DNA of 64,000 bases. Origin: Pseudomonas fluorescens (GTDB lineage: Bacteria > Pseudomonadota > Gammaproteobacteria > Pseudomonadales > Pseudomonadaceae). The position numbers were made by a program, and so were the translations under genes. Each line of letters starts with the position of its first letter. Position 1 is the first letter of the stretch. Location: the NCBI RefSeq assembly GCF_902497875.1, contig NZ_CABVHY010000029.1:1-64000 (forward strand), read 5' to 3'. A model generated the notes under the pieces. It did no database searches. It saw only the letters and a list, made by a program, of their open reading frames with translations, and was not told where the DNA came from. Of this stretch, positions 53,660 through 61,250 are shown in pieces.

Positions 53660-53833
53660 CTAGGCGTCCATGGCTAGCTTGGTCATCGCCAAGATCGCCC
53701 CTACCATCGCAGCAGGTGAACGTTGAGCAATCTCAGTCACCTCGCGAACCGCCAGTTCTACCTCTGCCTGCTCATCCGGCGGCATATCGCTGACCATGCC
53801 TTTGATCTGGTAATACTCGGACTTGGCACTCAT
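53660..53833 (-). CDS. Small phage protein (57 aa)
   Basis: A 57-aa acidic helical protein, MSAKSEYYQIKGMVSDMPPD at the start and IAQRSPAAMVGAILAMTKLA near the end. It ends 2 bp before the HNH start codon and uses GC-rich third positions like its neighbours. It begins 5 bp after the stop of a further small frame. Function unknown. Confidence 0.65.
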   Translation of the reverse strand: MSAKSEYYQIKGMVSDMPPDEQAEVELAVREVTEIAQRSPAAMVGAILAMTKLAMDA

Positions 53834-53838
53834 CTATT

Positions 53839-53967
53839 TCACTCGACTGTTGCTTGAGGCCAGATGCCCTGGGCGAATGCCAGTGCTCCAGCGTGGTCGT
53901 GGTCTTCTTGCATGATCATTGGGAATGGCGGATAGCCAGGCGTGTAGACCCACCACGACTTCTTCAA
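53839..53967 (-). CDS. Small phage frame, 5' end unclear
   Basis: An open frame coding SWWVYTPGYPPFPMIMQEDH and ending GALAFAQGIWPQATVE, protein-like in composition. No ATG with a ribosome site precedes the SWW block. The TTG at 53967 is a guess; internal ATGs lie at 53919 and 53913. It may be a short gene with an unusual start, or the remnant of a gene whose 5' part lies in another frame. Confidence 0.4.
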   Translation of the reverse strand: MKKSWWVYTPGYPPFPMIMQEDHDHAGALAFAQGIWPQATVE

Positions 53968-54046
53968 TGCGTTCTCTTGACGCAGAGCATTTTCCGAATC
54001 GTTGCAACTGGCAAAGTGACATCAAAATTAAGCCGACGGCGGTTTT

Positions 54047-54424
54047 ATGCTGAACAGTTATGAGGTGCACTACTTGCTGGGCTCGAAGAAGCAGGTTGTC
54101 AAAGTCGCAGCCATCCGCATGAGTTCACTTCTGGCATGGAAAATTGCTCTCACTGATGCCGGGGAATGCGCTGGTCGCTTTCTTCCCGTGCGGTCCATCA
54201 ATGAAATCTCCAGCATGGCAACCTGCTGGAACGTTTCGAGCGTCAGATGGAACAAGGCGGTGCTGTTCCACACGCTTCGCGAAATGACCATTCAGCACCG
54301 ACTTCTTACATGCCCTTACCCTGCTGATCAGGTCGACCGTAACGCATGCGCGAACGTTGTTTGCGATGGTAGCAGCGGCAACTGCACGGCATTGGAAAAG
54401 CATCGTGAGCTTGAGCCGAGTTGA
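54047..54424 (+). CDS. DUF6555-like protein, opposite strand to prophage
   Basis: A 125-aa frame starting MLNSYEVHYLLGSKKQVVKV. The LAWKIALTDAGE block and VSSVRWNKA resemble the small DUF6555 family of Pseudomonas. Residues after 75 look like an extension. It lies alone on the plus strand inside a minus-strand prophage, so it is probably a moron expressed from its own promoter. The ribosome site is weak (GGCGG). Confidence 0.5.
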   Translation: MLNSYEVHYLLGSKKQVVKVAAIRMSSLLAWKIALTDAGECAGRFLPVRSINEISSMATCWNVSSVRWNKAVLFHTLREMTIQHRLLTCPYPADQVDRNACANVVCDGSSGNCTALEKHRELEPS

Positions 54425-54496
54425 GCTATCCGCGACTTATCGCGAGTGATGCTTACCTCGCGCCACGAAACGGCGCATCTGAAATCGTGGCGCGGA

Positions 54497-54691
54497 TTAC
54501 TTACTCAGCTTCGGCTGCAGGATCACCCGGACAATCATCACCAGCAGGCCCAGCACGCCGTAAGCCATTGGAGGCAGCACGGCCTGCAGCGATGGCATCA
54601 GCTGCTCAGCCACGCCAAGAGCAGCGATAGCGCCGCCGGCCTGAACGCTGGTCATGCTCAGCGCTTGCTTCCAGTTGTCGATCAGTTGCAT
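54497..54691 (-). CDS. Putative phage holin (small)
   Basis: A 64-aa membrane protein. A first hydrophobic helix (AGGAIAALGVAEQLMPSLQAVLP) and a second (YGVLGLLVMIVRVIL) with a basic C-terminus fit a class II holin. It follows the larger holin gene by 3 bp. Confidence 0.7.
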   Translation of the reverse strand: MQLIDNWKQALSMTSVQAGGAIAALGVAEQLMPSLQAVLPPMAYGVLGLLVMIVRVILQPKLSK

Positions 54692-54694
54692 GGG

Positions 54695-55027
54695 TCACTC
54701 CGTCTTCTTGGGCAATCTGAAGTCAGTGAACCGGTCGGCCAGTGATGCGACCTTCTTCACGCCCAAGGTGCCAATGCATGCGCCCAGCGCAGCAGCGAGA
54801 CTCGATGGGAGGTTGAAGTATTCGAGCAGCGGGAAAGCGCCGGCTGTGATCGCGCCGCACAGGCAGGACTCAAGGAACGCTTGTCGACGCCCGCCGCCGC
54901 CGTAGATGACGCGCAAGAAGGCGATCCAGCACGACAGCGCTGCGGCATAGAACATTGGGGCGTTCTGACTGAGCCATGCGGTGATCAGGAACCAGGTTTC
55001 CGGATTCTTCTCTGGCATATGTTTCAT
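54695..55027 (-). CDS. Phage holin (lambda/LydA-like)
   Basis: A 110-aa membrane protein with three hydrophobic segments (PMFYAAALSCWIAFLRVIYG, SCLCGAITAGAFPLLEYFNL, SLAAALGACIGTLGVKKVAS). A dual start is visible: GGAGG favours the ATG at 55027, and a second ATG lies at 55018, as in lambda S. It is placed far from the endolysin, before the packaging genes. Confidence 0.75.
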   Translation of the reverse strand: MKHMPEKNPETWFLITAWLSQNAPMFYAAALSCWIAFLRVIYGGGGRRQAFLESCLCGAITAGAFPLLEYFNLPSSLAAALGACIGTLGVKKVASLADRFTDFRLPKKTE

Positions 55028-55114
55028 CCAGCGTCCTCCCTTGCGGGGAGCGTAATAGGTTCGGCCCCAGCAGCACTCCCGGCTTAGAGCGATGGGTGTG
55101 GTGGGGCCGAAAAC

Positions 55115-55141
55115 GAAAAAGGCCCGCCGATATGGCGAGCC
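55115..55141 (-). terminator. Terminator-like hairpin upstream of the holins
   Basis: GGCTCGCC/GGCGGGCC stem (one U-G pair) followed by five T residues on the minus strand. Confidence 0.65.
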
Positions 55142-55306
55142 CTTGAAATAGGTGTGAGGGTCTTTCCCCTCCTGTCCGTCAGCGCTACTCCAGGGTGATG
55201 GAGCAAGAGCACGCTGACTGCCGGTGTTTATCGCACCACCGTACTACCGGCTTATCGGTGTCCAGGCATCCCGAAGGCCACCCCGGCTGTGGTAATACCC
55301 AAAAAC

Positions 55307-55537
55307 TCAGCCGACCCCATACCCGTTGCGGATGGCGCAGAGCACCACCCACAGGCAGAAGCCGACGAACGCAATTAACACAATGTCATGCCAACCATCG
55401 ATCAGCGGCGACGTGTACCGATACTGTGATTCAAACCACACTTTGTGCGCCACGGTCAGCGCAACGCAGCCGATAAGGCTTGGCCAGTACCAGATCCAGC
55501 ACCAGGCGATCCAGCTGAAAATCCACGGTGGCGTCAT
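55307..55537 (-). CDS. Small Trp-rich membrane protein
   Basis: A 76-aa protein with two hydrophobic segments (WIAWCWIWYWPSLIGCVALT and IVLIAFVGFCLWVVLCAI). GGAG lies 6 bp before the ATG. Function unknown; its position before the holins could suggest a third membrane protein of the lysis set, but no family is recognised. Confidence 0.65.
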   Translation of the reverse strand: MTPPWIFSWIAWCWIWYWPSLIGCVALTVAHKVWFESQYRYTSPLIDGWHDIVLIAFVGFCLWVVLCAIRNGYGVG

Positions 55538-55554
55538 TGCTAACTCCAGAAACG

Positions 55555-55579
55555 AAAAAGCCCCGCACGATGGCGAGGC
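55555..55579 (-). terminator. Terminator hairpin after the tRNA-like gene
   Basis: GCCTCGC/GCGGGGC stem (one G-U) followed by five T residues on the minus strand. Confidence 0.65.
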
Positions 55580-55587
55580 CTTGAAAT

Positions 55588-55672
55588 TGGCGGAAGGTGA
55601 AGGAGTCGACCCCTTACCGTTCCGACGGCTCCGGGTTCAAGCCGGATTGCTCACCAATGAGCGCCGTCTTCC
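55588..55672 (-). tRNA. tRNA-Ser(UGA)-like gene
   Basis: 85 nt read on the minus strand. The acceptor GGAAG pairs with CTTCC before G-CCA. The D-arm is GCTC-ATTGGT-GAGC and the anticodon stem TCCGG/CCGGA holds loop CTTGAAC (anticodon UGA). A long variable hairpin CCGT-CGGA-ACGG follows, as in class II tRNAs. Weak points: two mismatches at the base of the acceptor stem and a T-arm with GGTCGACTC in place of GTTCRANNC. It may be a degenerate or phage-specialised tRNA-Ser. Confidence 0.5.
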
Positions 55673-55675
55673 AGA

Positions 55676-55703
55676 AACAAAAAACCCCGCACTGGGCGGG
55701 GTT
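55676..55703 (-). terminator. Terminator hairpin before the tRNA-like gene
   Basis: AACCCCGC (55683-55690) pairs with GCGGGGTT (55696-55703), then a T-rich stretch on the minus strand. Confidence 0.75.
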
Positions 55704-55718
55704 CTTGACTGAACTGAT

Positions 55719-56093
55719 TTAATTTATCGGGTATGCATCTTCGTGGCAGTCATCACAGACTGGTGTTCCATCAACGCTACTGGTCGCCTGCACATCGGGA
55801 TGGTTCTCACACATCTCACCTTCTCGAGGCGGCGCCACTTCCTCGCATGAATCACACAAGCCTCTGCTGCTCAGTTCATTTTTCGTTTTAACATACTGCT
55901 CACCATTACAGTGGTTGCCGGATGCGCATTCAAAAGAGCAGCTATTACAAATCCGATCCCCATCGTGAACAACGTTAAGGTCGTCCTCAAACGCGAACAC
56001 CTTCCCGCAGCTAGTGCAGGTGCATCGACAAACATCACAGGTTTGTTGCTGGCCTAACAACGGTTTTTCACATACATCACATAGATCAGACAT
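55719..56093 (-). CDS. Cys-rich multi-zinc-ribbon protein
   Basis: A 124-aa protein with 16 Cys. CxxC pairs appear as CDVC (twice), CTSC, CNSC, CDSC and CDDC, spaced as three or more zinc ribbons or treble clefs. It starts MSDLCDVCEKPLLGQQQTCD. GAGG lies 7 bp before the ATG at 56093. It is expressed just downstream of the Q gene, so probably early-late. It may bind RNA polymerase, DNA or tRNA; no family is recognised. Confidence 0.65.
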   Translation of the reverse strand: MSDLCDVCEKPLLGQQQTCDVCRCTCTSCGKVFAFEDDLNVVHDGDRICNSCSFECASGNHCNGEQYVKTKNELSSRGLCDSCEEVAPPREGEMCENHPDVQATSSVDGTPVCDDCHEDAYPIN

Positions 56094-56191
56094 ACCCACC
56101 TCTCTATTGGCCGATTAGATCAGTATCAATGAAAGGCAGCGGACCCTCAACGCTATACAGTATCAATTCGCCACCTTAAGGTAGCGATACT

Positions 56192-56221
56192 AAAAAAGCC
56201 CGACACAATGGCCGGGCTTTC
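56192..56221. terminator. Terminator hairpin downstream of the Q gene
   Basis: AAAGCCCG (56195-56202) pairs with CGGGCTTT (56213-56220), with T-rich sequence on both sides. It lies between Q and the late genes, where Q-type read-through would be needed. Confidence 0.75.
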
Positions 56222-56292
56222 TCTGTGGTGTCGCGCTGAAACAGCTGAACACGGTGCTATAAAAACAGAGATTATCCGCGCGTAAAAGCTTT

Positions 56293-56682
56293 TTATGCGA
56301 CTTCGCTCAATCCTTCCAGAACGCCATCAATCCACGCCACTCCAGACCTTACAAGCTCCCTCGCCTTCGCCTCGCTCATGTCATGCTTCTTGGCCAAACG
56401 AAGCATTGGCCACTTGGCTCCGTAGTAATACCAAATGAAGTCGCCCATCTGCTGGTTGCGCTTTGTCAGCCGAGCCACTGCCCCGTCAACGACCAGAGCA
56501 TGATCATCGGTAATGACGAATCCCTCACTGGCGCTGACCGAAGGTACGTTGTCGCGCATCAAAGCCAGCAGTGGCGAGACATAGCGCGGGACGCCCATAC
56601 CAGTCATGCGCCACCAGCCCCATTGCTCGAGCAGATACTCAGTATCGCCGAGGGCCCGTTTTAGTGGTTTTCGAATAGTCAT
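56293..56682 (-). CDS. Phage antitermination protein Q-like
   Basis: A 129-aa protein. LLEQWGWWRMTGMGVPRYVS and IWYYYGAKWPMLRLAKKHDM followed by EAKARELVRSG are blocks of the phage antitermination Q family, the latter a helix-turn-helix. It sits at the end of the early operon and just before the late genes, its usual place. It probably lets RNA polymerase pass the hairpins found throughout the late operon. Confidence 0.78.
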   Translation of the reverse strand: MTIRKPLKRALGDTEYLLEQWGWWRMTGMGVPRYVSPLLALMRDNVPSVSASEGFVITDDHALVVDGAVARLTKRNQQMGDFIWYYYGAKWPMLRLAKKHDMSEAKARELVRSGVAWIDGVLEGLSEVA

Positions 56683-56963
56683 GCGGCTTTCCTCGGGGTT
56701 GGTTCATTCATGCCAAACAGCTCGCGAAGCAGCTTGTCAGCGATCTTGCTTTTAGCGTTGCCCTCGGCGATCCAGCGCCGGGCGAACGCCTCAAAGCCCA
56801 GGGTTGCCCTTGAGCTGTGCCAGTCGGCCACGACATCCATGAAGGCCGCCGAACCGATACGGCCGTTAGTCTTTTCCAGCAGCAGTCGATTGCCCTGTTT
56901 CAAGAATTTGCATTCGACAGTCGTCAAGCTCTTGCGCGGCAATGCCGCCGTTACGTTACTCAT
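56679..56963 (-). CDS. Small phage protein upstream of Q
   Basis: A 94-aa basic protein (SLTTVECKFLKQGNRLLLEK, TLGFEAFARRWIAEGNAKSK). It overlaps Q by 4 bp, and its ATG overlaps the recombinase stop. GGAG is 7 bp upstream. Function unknown. Confidence 0.6.
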   Translation of the reverse strand: MSNVTAALPRKSLTTVECKFLKQGNRLLLEKTNGRIGSAAFMDVVADWHSSRATLGFEAFARRWIAEGNAKSKIADKLLRELFGMNEPTPRKAA

Positions 56964-58326
56964 TGTCGGCTCCGGCCTGGTCGTTTGGTTGGGTGCCCGC
57001 GGTCACTTCGGCGGCGCCTTTGGCTAATAACCTCCTCCCTTGCAATGGACACGGCGCAGCGCTGAAAGCCTTGCCCTTCATGGTCTGCTCGCCATTGTGG
57101 GTGTCGGCGCATCCCGCATATGTCCCACTGTGCAGCCGGGTGAAACCACGCTCATCGAGCCAGCTGTGCCAGGCTTCCAAGGCCTTGCGTTTCAGGGCTT
57201 CGGCCGTGGTGTGGATGTAAGCCTGATCGAGGTCTTTCATTGCGTGGTTCAACAGCAGCTCACCGACCATGTAGTCGACGCCGAGGTCCGTCCAGGCAGT
57301 GCGAGCCACCTTGCGCAGGTCGTGGCTGGACCACTCGCCGTGGCCGAGATCGGCGAACAAGGTGCTGGCCTTGGTCGCACTGATCGAGGCCCGGGCGCTG
57401 CCGGGGAACAGGTGCGGACCGTCGTAGCCGCTCGCCTGCTGGAGCGCCCGGTACCGACGCAGCAGCGCACAGAGCTGATCCGTCAGCGGCAGCGTGTGCT
57501 CGCTCTTGGTCTTGGTGTCGGGCGCCGGGATGAACCACTGCCGGGCGGACAGGTTGAGGTTCTTCCAGCGGGCCATCCGGGTTTCCCCGATCCGCGAGCC
57601 GTGGCACAGCATCATCAGGGCCAGCATGCCGCCCACCGGCGCCTGATCGAATCGCTCGGCCAGCAGCGGCAGCAGCGCGTCCAGATCAGCCCCGCGCAAC
57701 CGGGCCGGCTTGGCCTTGATCTTGGTCTGCACGAAGTCGCCGAACTTCAGCGCCGTCATCGGACTGGCACCGATCATCGACAGCCGGAGCGCCTGACGGT
57801 GGGCCACGGCCAAGACGCCGTAGACCGAGCGCACGAACGACAGGGCATAGCGCTCCTGCATCGGCCAGAGCAGCAGCCGATCCAGCGTCGGACGATCCAG
57901 CTCGAGCAGCGGCACCGTCGACAGGCACGGCGCCAGGTGACACTTGATTGCCGACTGGGCACTGGCCTTACGCTTGGCCGACAAGCCTTTGTCACGGGTC
58001 ATGCGGTCGACGTACCAGGTCAGCAGATCGCCGACGGTCTTCCAGTGGGTGGTGGTGGACACCGCCTTCGGGTCGGCCGAGCGGCGCGCCAGAATGGCGG
58101 GCAAGGTGGCCAGCATCGTCTTGGCGTTGAGGTCGGGATAATTGCCGGCCTTGCCCCAGACCCCGGCCACCACCACGTGCCATGCGCCTTTGGTACGGTC
58201 CACCGTCGAATAGCGAAACCGCAACGACGGGTGTCGAGGATCACGCAACTGCCGGATCTGATCTGGCCCATGCCGACGGATCTCGGCATCGGTCAGCGTT
58301 ACCTGCAACGTCTTAGGCGCCTGCAT
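56956..58326 (-). CDS. Second tyrosine recombinase, inside the early operon
   Basis: A 456-aa phage-integrase-family protein. The catalytic Arg is in CHGSRIGETRMARW, HxxR in SSHDLRKVARTAW, and the last His and Tyr in LLNHAMKDLDQAYIHT, so the active site appears complete. The C-terminal 60 residues are an extra, poorly conserved tail. AAGGGGAT precedes the ATG at 58326; it overlaps dnaB by 14 bp. Its place between dnaB and Q is unusual for an integrase, so it may be the phage's own integrase, a dimer resolvase or a recombination gene in a nin-like position. Confidence 0.85.
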   Translation of the reverse strand: MQAPKTLQVTLTDAEIRRHGPDQIRQLRDPRHPSLRFRYSTVDRTKGAWHVVVAGVWGKAGNYPDLNAKTMLATLPAILARRSADPKAVSTTTHWKTVGDLLTWYVDRMTRDKGLSAKRKASAQSAIKCHLAPCLSTVPLLELDRPTLDRLLLWPMQERYALSFVRSVYGVLAVAHRQALRLSMIGASPMTALKFGDFVQTKIKAKPARLRGADLDALLPLLAERFDQAPVGGMLALMMLCHGSRIGETRMARWKNLNLSARQWFIPAPDTKTKSEHTLPLTDQLCALLRRYRALQQASGYDGPHLFPGSARASISATKASTLFADLGHGEWSSHDLRKVARTAWTDLGVDYMVGELLLNHAMKDLDQAYIHTTAEALKRKALEAWHSWLDERGFTRLHSGTYAGCADTHNGEQTMKGKAFSAAPCPLQGRRLLAKGAAEVTAGTQPNDQAGADNE

Positions 58327-59689
58327 AGCGATCCCCTTTTCCCTTGAACTTGCCGGCATAGGTCCGCCCCATCTCGACTTCTTCAGTGGTCGGCGGCTGC
58401 CCTTCGAAGTCGACAAACCGGACGAATTTGCCCTGCTGCTGGACCAGGCACGACCCCACACGCGCATGACGGACCTTGCCGACAATCAGCTCAGTGACCC
58501 CGTTCTGGCCTTCCTCGCTCTCCATGTCGCGGTGCACCAGGATCACCACATCGGCATCCTGCTCGATCTGCCCGGAGTCGCGGATGTCGCTGGGGCGTGG
58601 ACGCTTGTCGGGTCGGTTGGTCGAGCCCCGGTTGAGCTGGGCCAGCACCACCACCGGGATCTTGAGTTCCTTGGCCAGGTTCTTCAGGGCTGTGGATATC
58701 TTGCCGACCTCCAGGGAGCGATTCGAACTGCTCTCGGCGCTGATCAGTTGGATGTAGTCGATCAGCAGGATGTTCAGCCCCTCCCGGCGTCGGCACTGGT
58801 GGGCGATTGAGCGAATGCGCGCCACCGTCATGCCCGCCTGGTCATTGACGTACAGTTTGGCGTCATTGAGCACGCTGACCGCGCTGGTGATCCGCGGCCA
58901 GTCATCGTCGCTGAGATCACCGCTGTCCAGGGCGCTCAGGTTAACCGCGCCGATGGACGCAATACCCCGCGTGATCAGCTCCTCCTTGGTCATTTCCATC
59001 GAGAACGCCAGGCCGGCGCCGCCGAGCTTGCAGGTGACGTGCTGAGCGATTTGCAGGCCAAGGATGGTCTTGCCGGAGCCCGTGAGGCCGCCGACCACGA
59101 TCATGTTCCCCGGTCGCAGGCCACGCACCAGCTCATCAAGATCCTTCAGTCCGGTCGACAGGCCGTTGGGCAGGGTCTTGTTGAACTTGGCGTCAATGGT
59201 GTCGATCACCCCGGTCAGGATGTCGCTGGCTTTGAAGTAGTCCTGCTGGCCATCGTCCAAGTCGCGCAGATCGGCAGTGGCCTGCTGAGCCATGGCGATG
59301 ATGTCCGCCACCGGCAGGTCCTCGCCGGCCTGATCGCGGATGACATCGGCGGCCTGGACGACCTGCCGCAGTACTGCCCGCTCCCGAACATGACGAGCGT
59401 AGGCTTTCCAGTTGGCCACGCTGGGCACGTTTTTGGCGATCTCGACCGCGAAGGCCAGCATGCTCCCGCCGTGCGGCAGGGTTGGCCGAAACACGCCCAC
59501 CGTCACCGGGTCAATCGGATCGCCGGTCGCCTGGCAGTCAATGATCGCCTGATACAGCGCGGCGTTCTCCAGGTCGTGAAAGTCGGAGACCTGCACTTTG
59601 CTGGTGACTTCATCGAACAAGGACGGATCCATCATGATTGCGCCGAGCACGCCGTGCTCGGCCTCGAGGCTGAATAATTCGCGGCTCAT
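58313..59689 (-). CDS. dnaB: Replicative DNA helicase (DnaB family)
   Basis: A 458-aa hexameric helicase. The N-terminal primase-interaction domain starts SLEAEHGVLGAIMMDPSLFD. The RecA-like motor has Walker A VGGLTGSGKTILGLQIAQ, Walker B INILLIDYIQLIS (close to NILLIDYIQLI) and VVLAQLNRGSTNRPDKRPRP with the finger Arg. GAGG precedes the ATG at 59689, which overlaps the loader's stop by 4 bp. Confidence 0.9.
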   Translation of the reverse strand: MSRELFSLEAEHGVLGAIMMDPSLFDEVTSKVQVSDFHDLENAALYQAIIDCQATGDPIDPVTVGVFRPTLPHGGSMLAFAVEIAKNVPSVANWKAYARHVRERAVLRQVVQAADVIRDQAGEDLPVADIIAMAQQATADLRDLDDGQQDYFKASDILTGVIDTIDAKFNKTLPNGLSTGLKDLDELVRGLRPGNMIVVGGLTGSGKTILGLQIAQHVTCKLGGAGLAFSMEMTKEELITRGIASIGAVNLSALDSGDLSDDDWPRITSAVSVLNDAKLYVNDQAGMTVARIRSIAHQCRRREGLNILLIDYIQLISAESSSNRSLEVGKISTALKNLAKELKIPVVVLAQLNRGSTNRPDKRPRPSDIRDSGQIEQDADVVILVHRDMESEEGQNGVTELIVGKVRHARVGSCLVQQQGKFVRFVDFEGQPPTTEEVEMGRTYAGKFKGKGDRYAGA

Positions 59690-60471
59690 GCAGCACCTCG
59701 CGCCGACGCCCAACGGAACAGCACCACCAGGCCGCCCTTGTCCCGTAGCCGGTCAACGGCACGATCCCCCAGGCACTGGCGCAACTCAGTCACGCCAAGA
59801 TTGCTCACCACGAGGGTGGGCCTGATCTTTTCATACCGCCCGTTGATCACCTCGAACAGCACCTGCCGCTCGAAGTCGGTCCCGTGCTGGACGCCCACCT
59901 CGTCAATCACCAGCAGGTCAGGCCGGATCAGATCCGCATAGACATCCGCCTCGGTTCGTCCGCGGTTGCCAAACGTCGCCTTCACATCGCGAATGATTGA
60001 GCCGGCGGTCGCGTACAACCCCCGAAGCCCACTATGCCCATGCTCACGAATCGCACGCTGCAGCACGGCGGTGGCCAAGTGCGTCTTGCCTGTGCCGACC
60101 GTGCCCAGCAGCATCACCGACCGGCCAACGGCGTAGTTCTCGTCAAAGGCCGCAACGAACCCCTCGCACGCCGCATGAGCCCGAACCTGGTCGGGCATGC
60201 TGGCCTCCCAGTTGCCGAACGTGCAGCCCATGAATCGGTCAGGGATACCTGAATCGAGCAGGTACTCATTCAGCTTCCTGTCACGGTGGAGGTGCACCGC
60301 CTTTGACCGCAAATCAAAATCGGTGGAGTAACGCGCATCGAAATGGCAGCGCGGGCAGCCAAACCAAACCGGATCGGCGCCGAACAGCTGCACCAGGTTG
60401 TCAGCGAAGCGACCATGCTCATGGCATTCACCGACCCGGGTTTCCAGGGTGTACTGGGGTTTCGTGGTCAT
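59686..60471 (-). CDS. DnaC-like helicase loader ATPase
   Basis: A 261-aa AAA+ protein. CPRCHF near residue 39, with upstream CHEH, suggests a zinc site, as in some phage DnaC proteins. Walker A is LLGTVGTGKTHLATAVLQ, Walker B LLVIDEVGVQ, and an Arg finger lies near DRAVDRLRDKGG. It loads the DnaB helicase at the origin. It overlaps both neighbours by 4 bp. Confidence 0.88.
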   Translation of the reverse strand: MTTKPQYTLETRVGECHEHGRFADNLVQLFGADPVWFGCPRCHFDARYSTDFDLRSKAVHLHRDRKLNEYLLDSGIPDRFMGCTFGNWEASMPDQVRAHAACEGFVAAFDENYAVGRSVMLLGTVGTGKTHLATAVLQRAIREHGHSGLRGLYATAGSIIRDVKATFGNRGRTEADVYADLIRPDLLVIDEVGVQHGTDFERQVLFEVINGRYEKIRPTLVVSNLGVTELRQCLGDRAVDRLRDKGGLVVLFRWASARGAA

Positions 60472-61250
60472 GGGTTCACGCTCGCAATACGGTAGGTGCC
60501 ATCAGGAAGCCGCTCAAGTCCAGCCTCGTGGTCGATCTGGTCGAGGCCTGTGTGTTTCGAAGCGGTGCCACGAGCAGGCTTAAATTCGTCCGTCCAGCGC
60601 TCGCCGTTGAGCCAGGTAGAGGCGTTCGGGATGTACCGACCCTGATCCTTGGTCCAATCCTCGGAAGCGCAGTGACTGCCCAAGGCGGTGATCAGGATCT
60701 GGCGTAGCTCATCGCTCGGCTTCAGCTTCGCCCAAGCCTTGACGGCGTCCTTGCGTCCCTTCCTCTTCGGGTACAGCTTCCAGAACTGTTCAAACCCTTC
60801 ATCCAAAAGCACTTTTCCACCGCCCGATGCCGAAGGGTTTTTAATGCTCTTTGTATTGTTGCTGTGTGTATTGCTCCCCTGCGTGTTTTCCGAAGGGGGT
60901 TCGCCGTCTTTTCCGAAGGGGTTCGCTGCGTTTTCCGAAGGGGTATTCGGAAAATCGAAGGGGTCAACAAGCCGAAGCCGTCGCTCAACAACGCGCTTCC
61001 CTTCACGAATCAGTTCCACTCGGAGATGCCCTTTTTCGACAAGACCGCTGATGATCTCGGACACCCGAGAAATCGACAGGTTGAAGAACTCGGCAAAGTG
61101 CGCGTTGGTCGCATAGCAGCCGCGCGGACCCGTTTCCAGGCTGGAGATCTCACCCAGCATGACCTTCTCAGTTGGCGATAAGGTGCGGTCCAGCCAGCGC
61201 TCGGCTGGAATCCAAACGCCTTGAAACTTGCGGGGAGTGTCGGTACTCAT
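60468..61250 (-). CDS. Replication initiator, lambda O-like helix-turn-helix protein
   Basis: A 260-aa protein. The N-terminal winged helix (LSPTEKVMLGEISSLETGPR, FAEFFNLSISRVSEIISGLV) binds the origin. A low-complexity linker (residues about 105-140) is encoded by the iteron block. The C-terminal domain FEQFWKLYPKRKGRKDAVKA is typical of phage replication proteins that recruit DnaC/DnaB. It starts the replication module. Confidence 0.82.
   Translation of the reverse strand: MSTDTPRKFQGVWIPAERWLDRTLSPTEKVMLGEISSLETGPRGCYATNAHFAEFFNLSISRVSEIISGLVEKGHLRVELIREGKRVVERRLRLVDPFDFPNTPSENAANPFGKDGEPPSENTQGSNTHSNNTKSIKNPSASGGGKVLLDEGFEQFWKLYPKRKGRKDAVKAWAKLKPSDELRQILITALGSHCASEDWTKDQGRYIPNASTWLNGERWTDEFKPARGTASKHTGLDQIDHEAGLERLPDGTYRIASVNP
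60886..60943. other. Iterons in the initiator gene, putative replication origin
   Basis: TTTTCCGAAGGGG occurs three times, at 60886, 60909 and 60931 (spacing 23 and 22 bp, about two helix turns). A partial inverted element TTCGGAAAA is at about 60946. As in lambda, the iterons lie inside the initiator gene. Confidence 0.7.
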
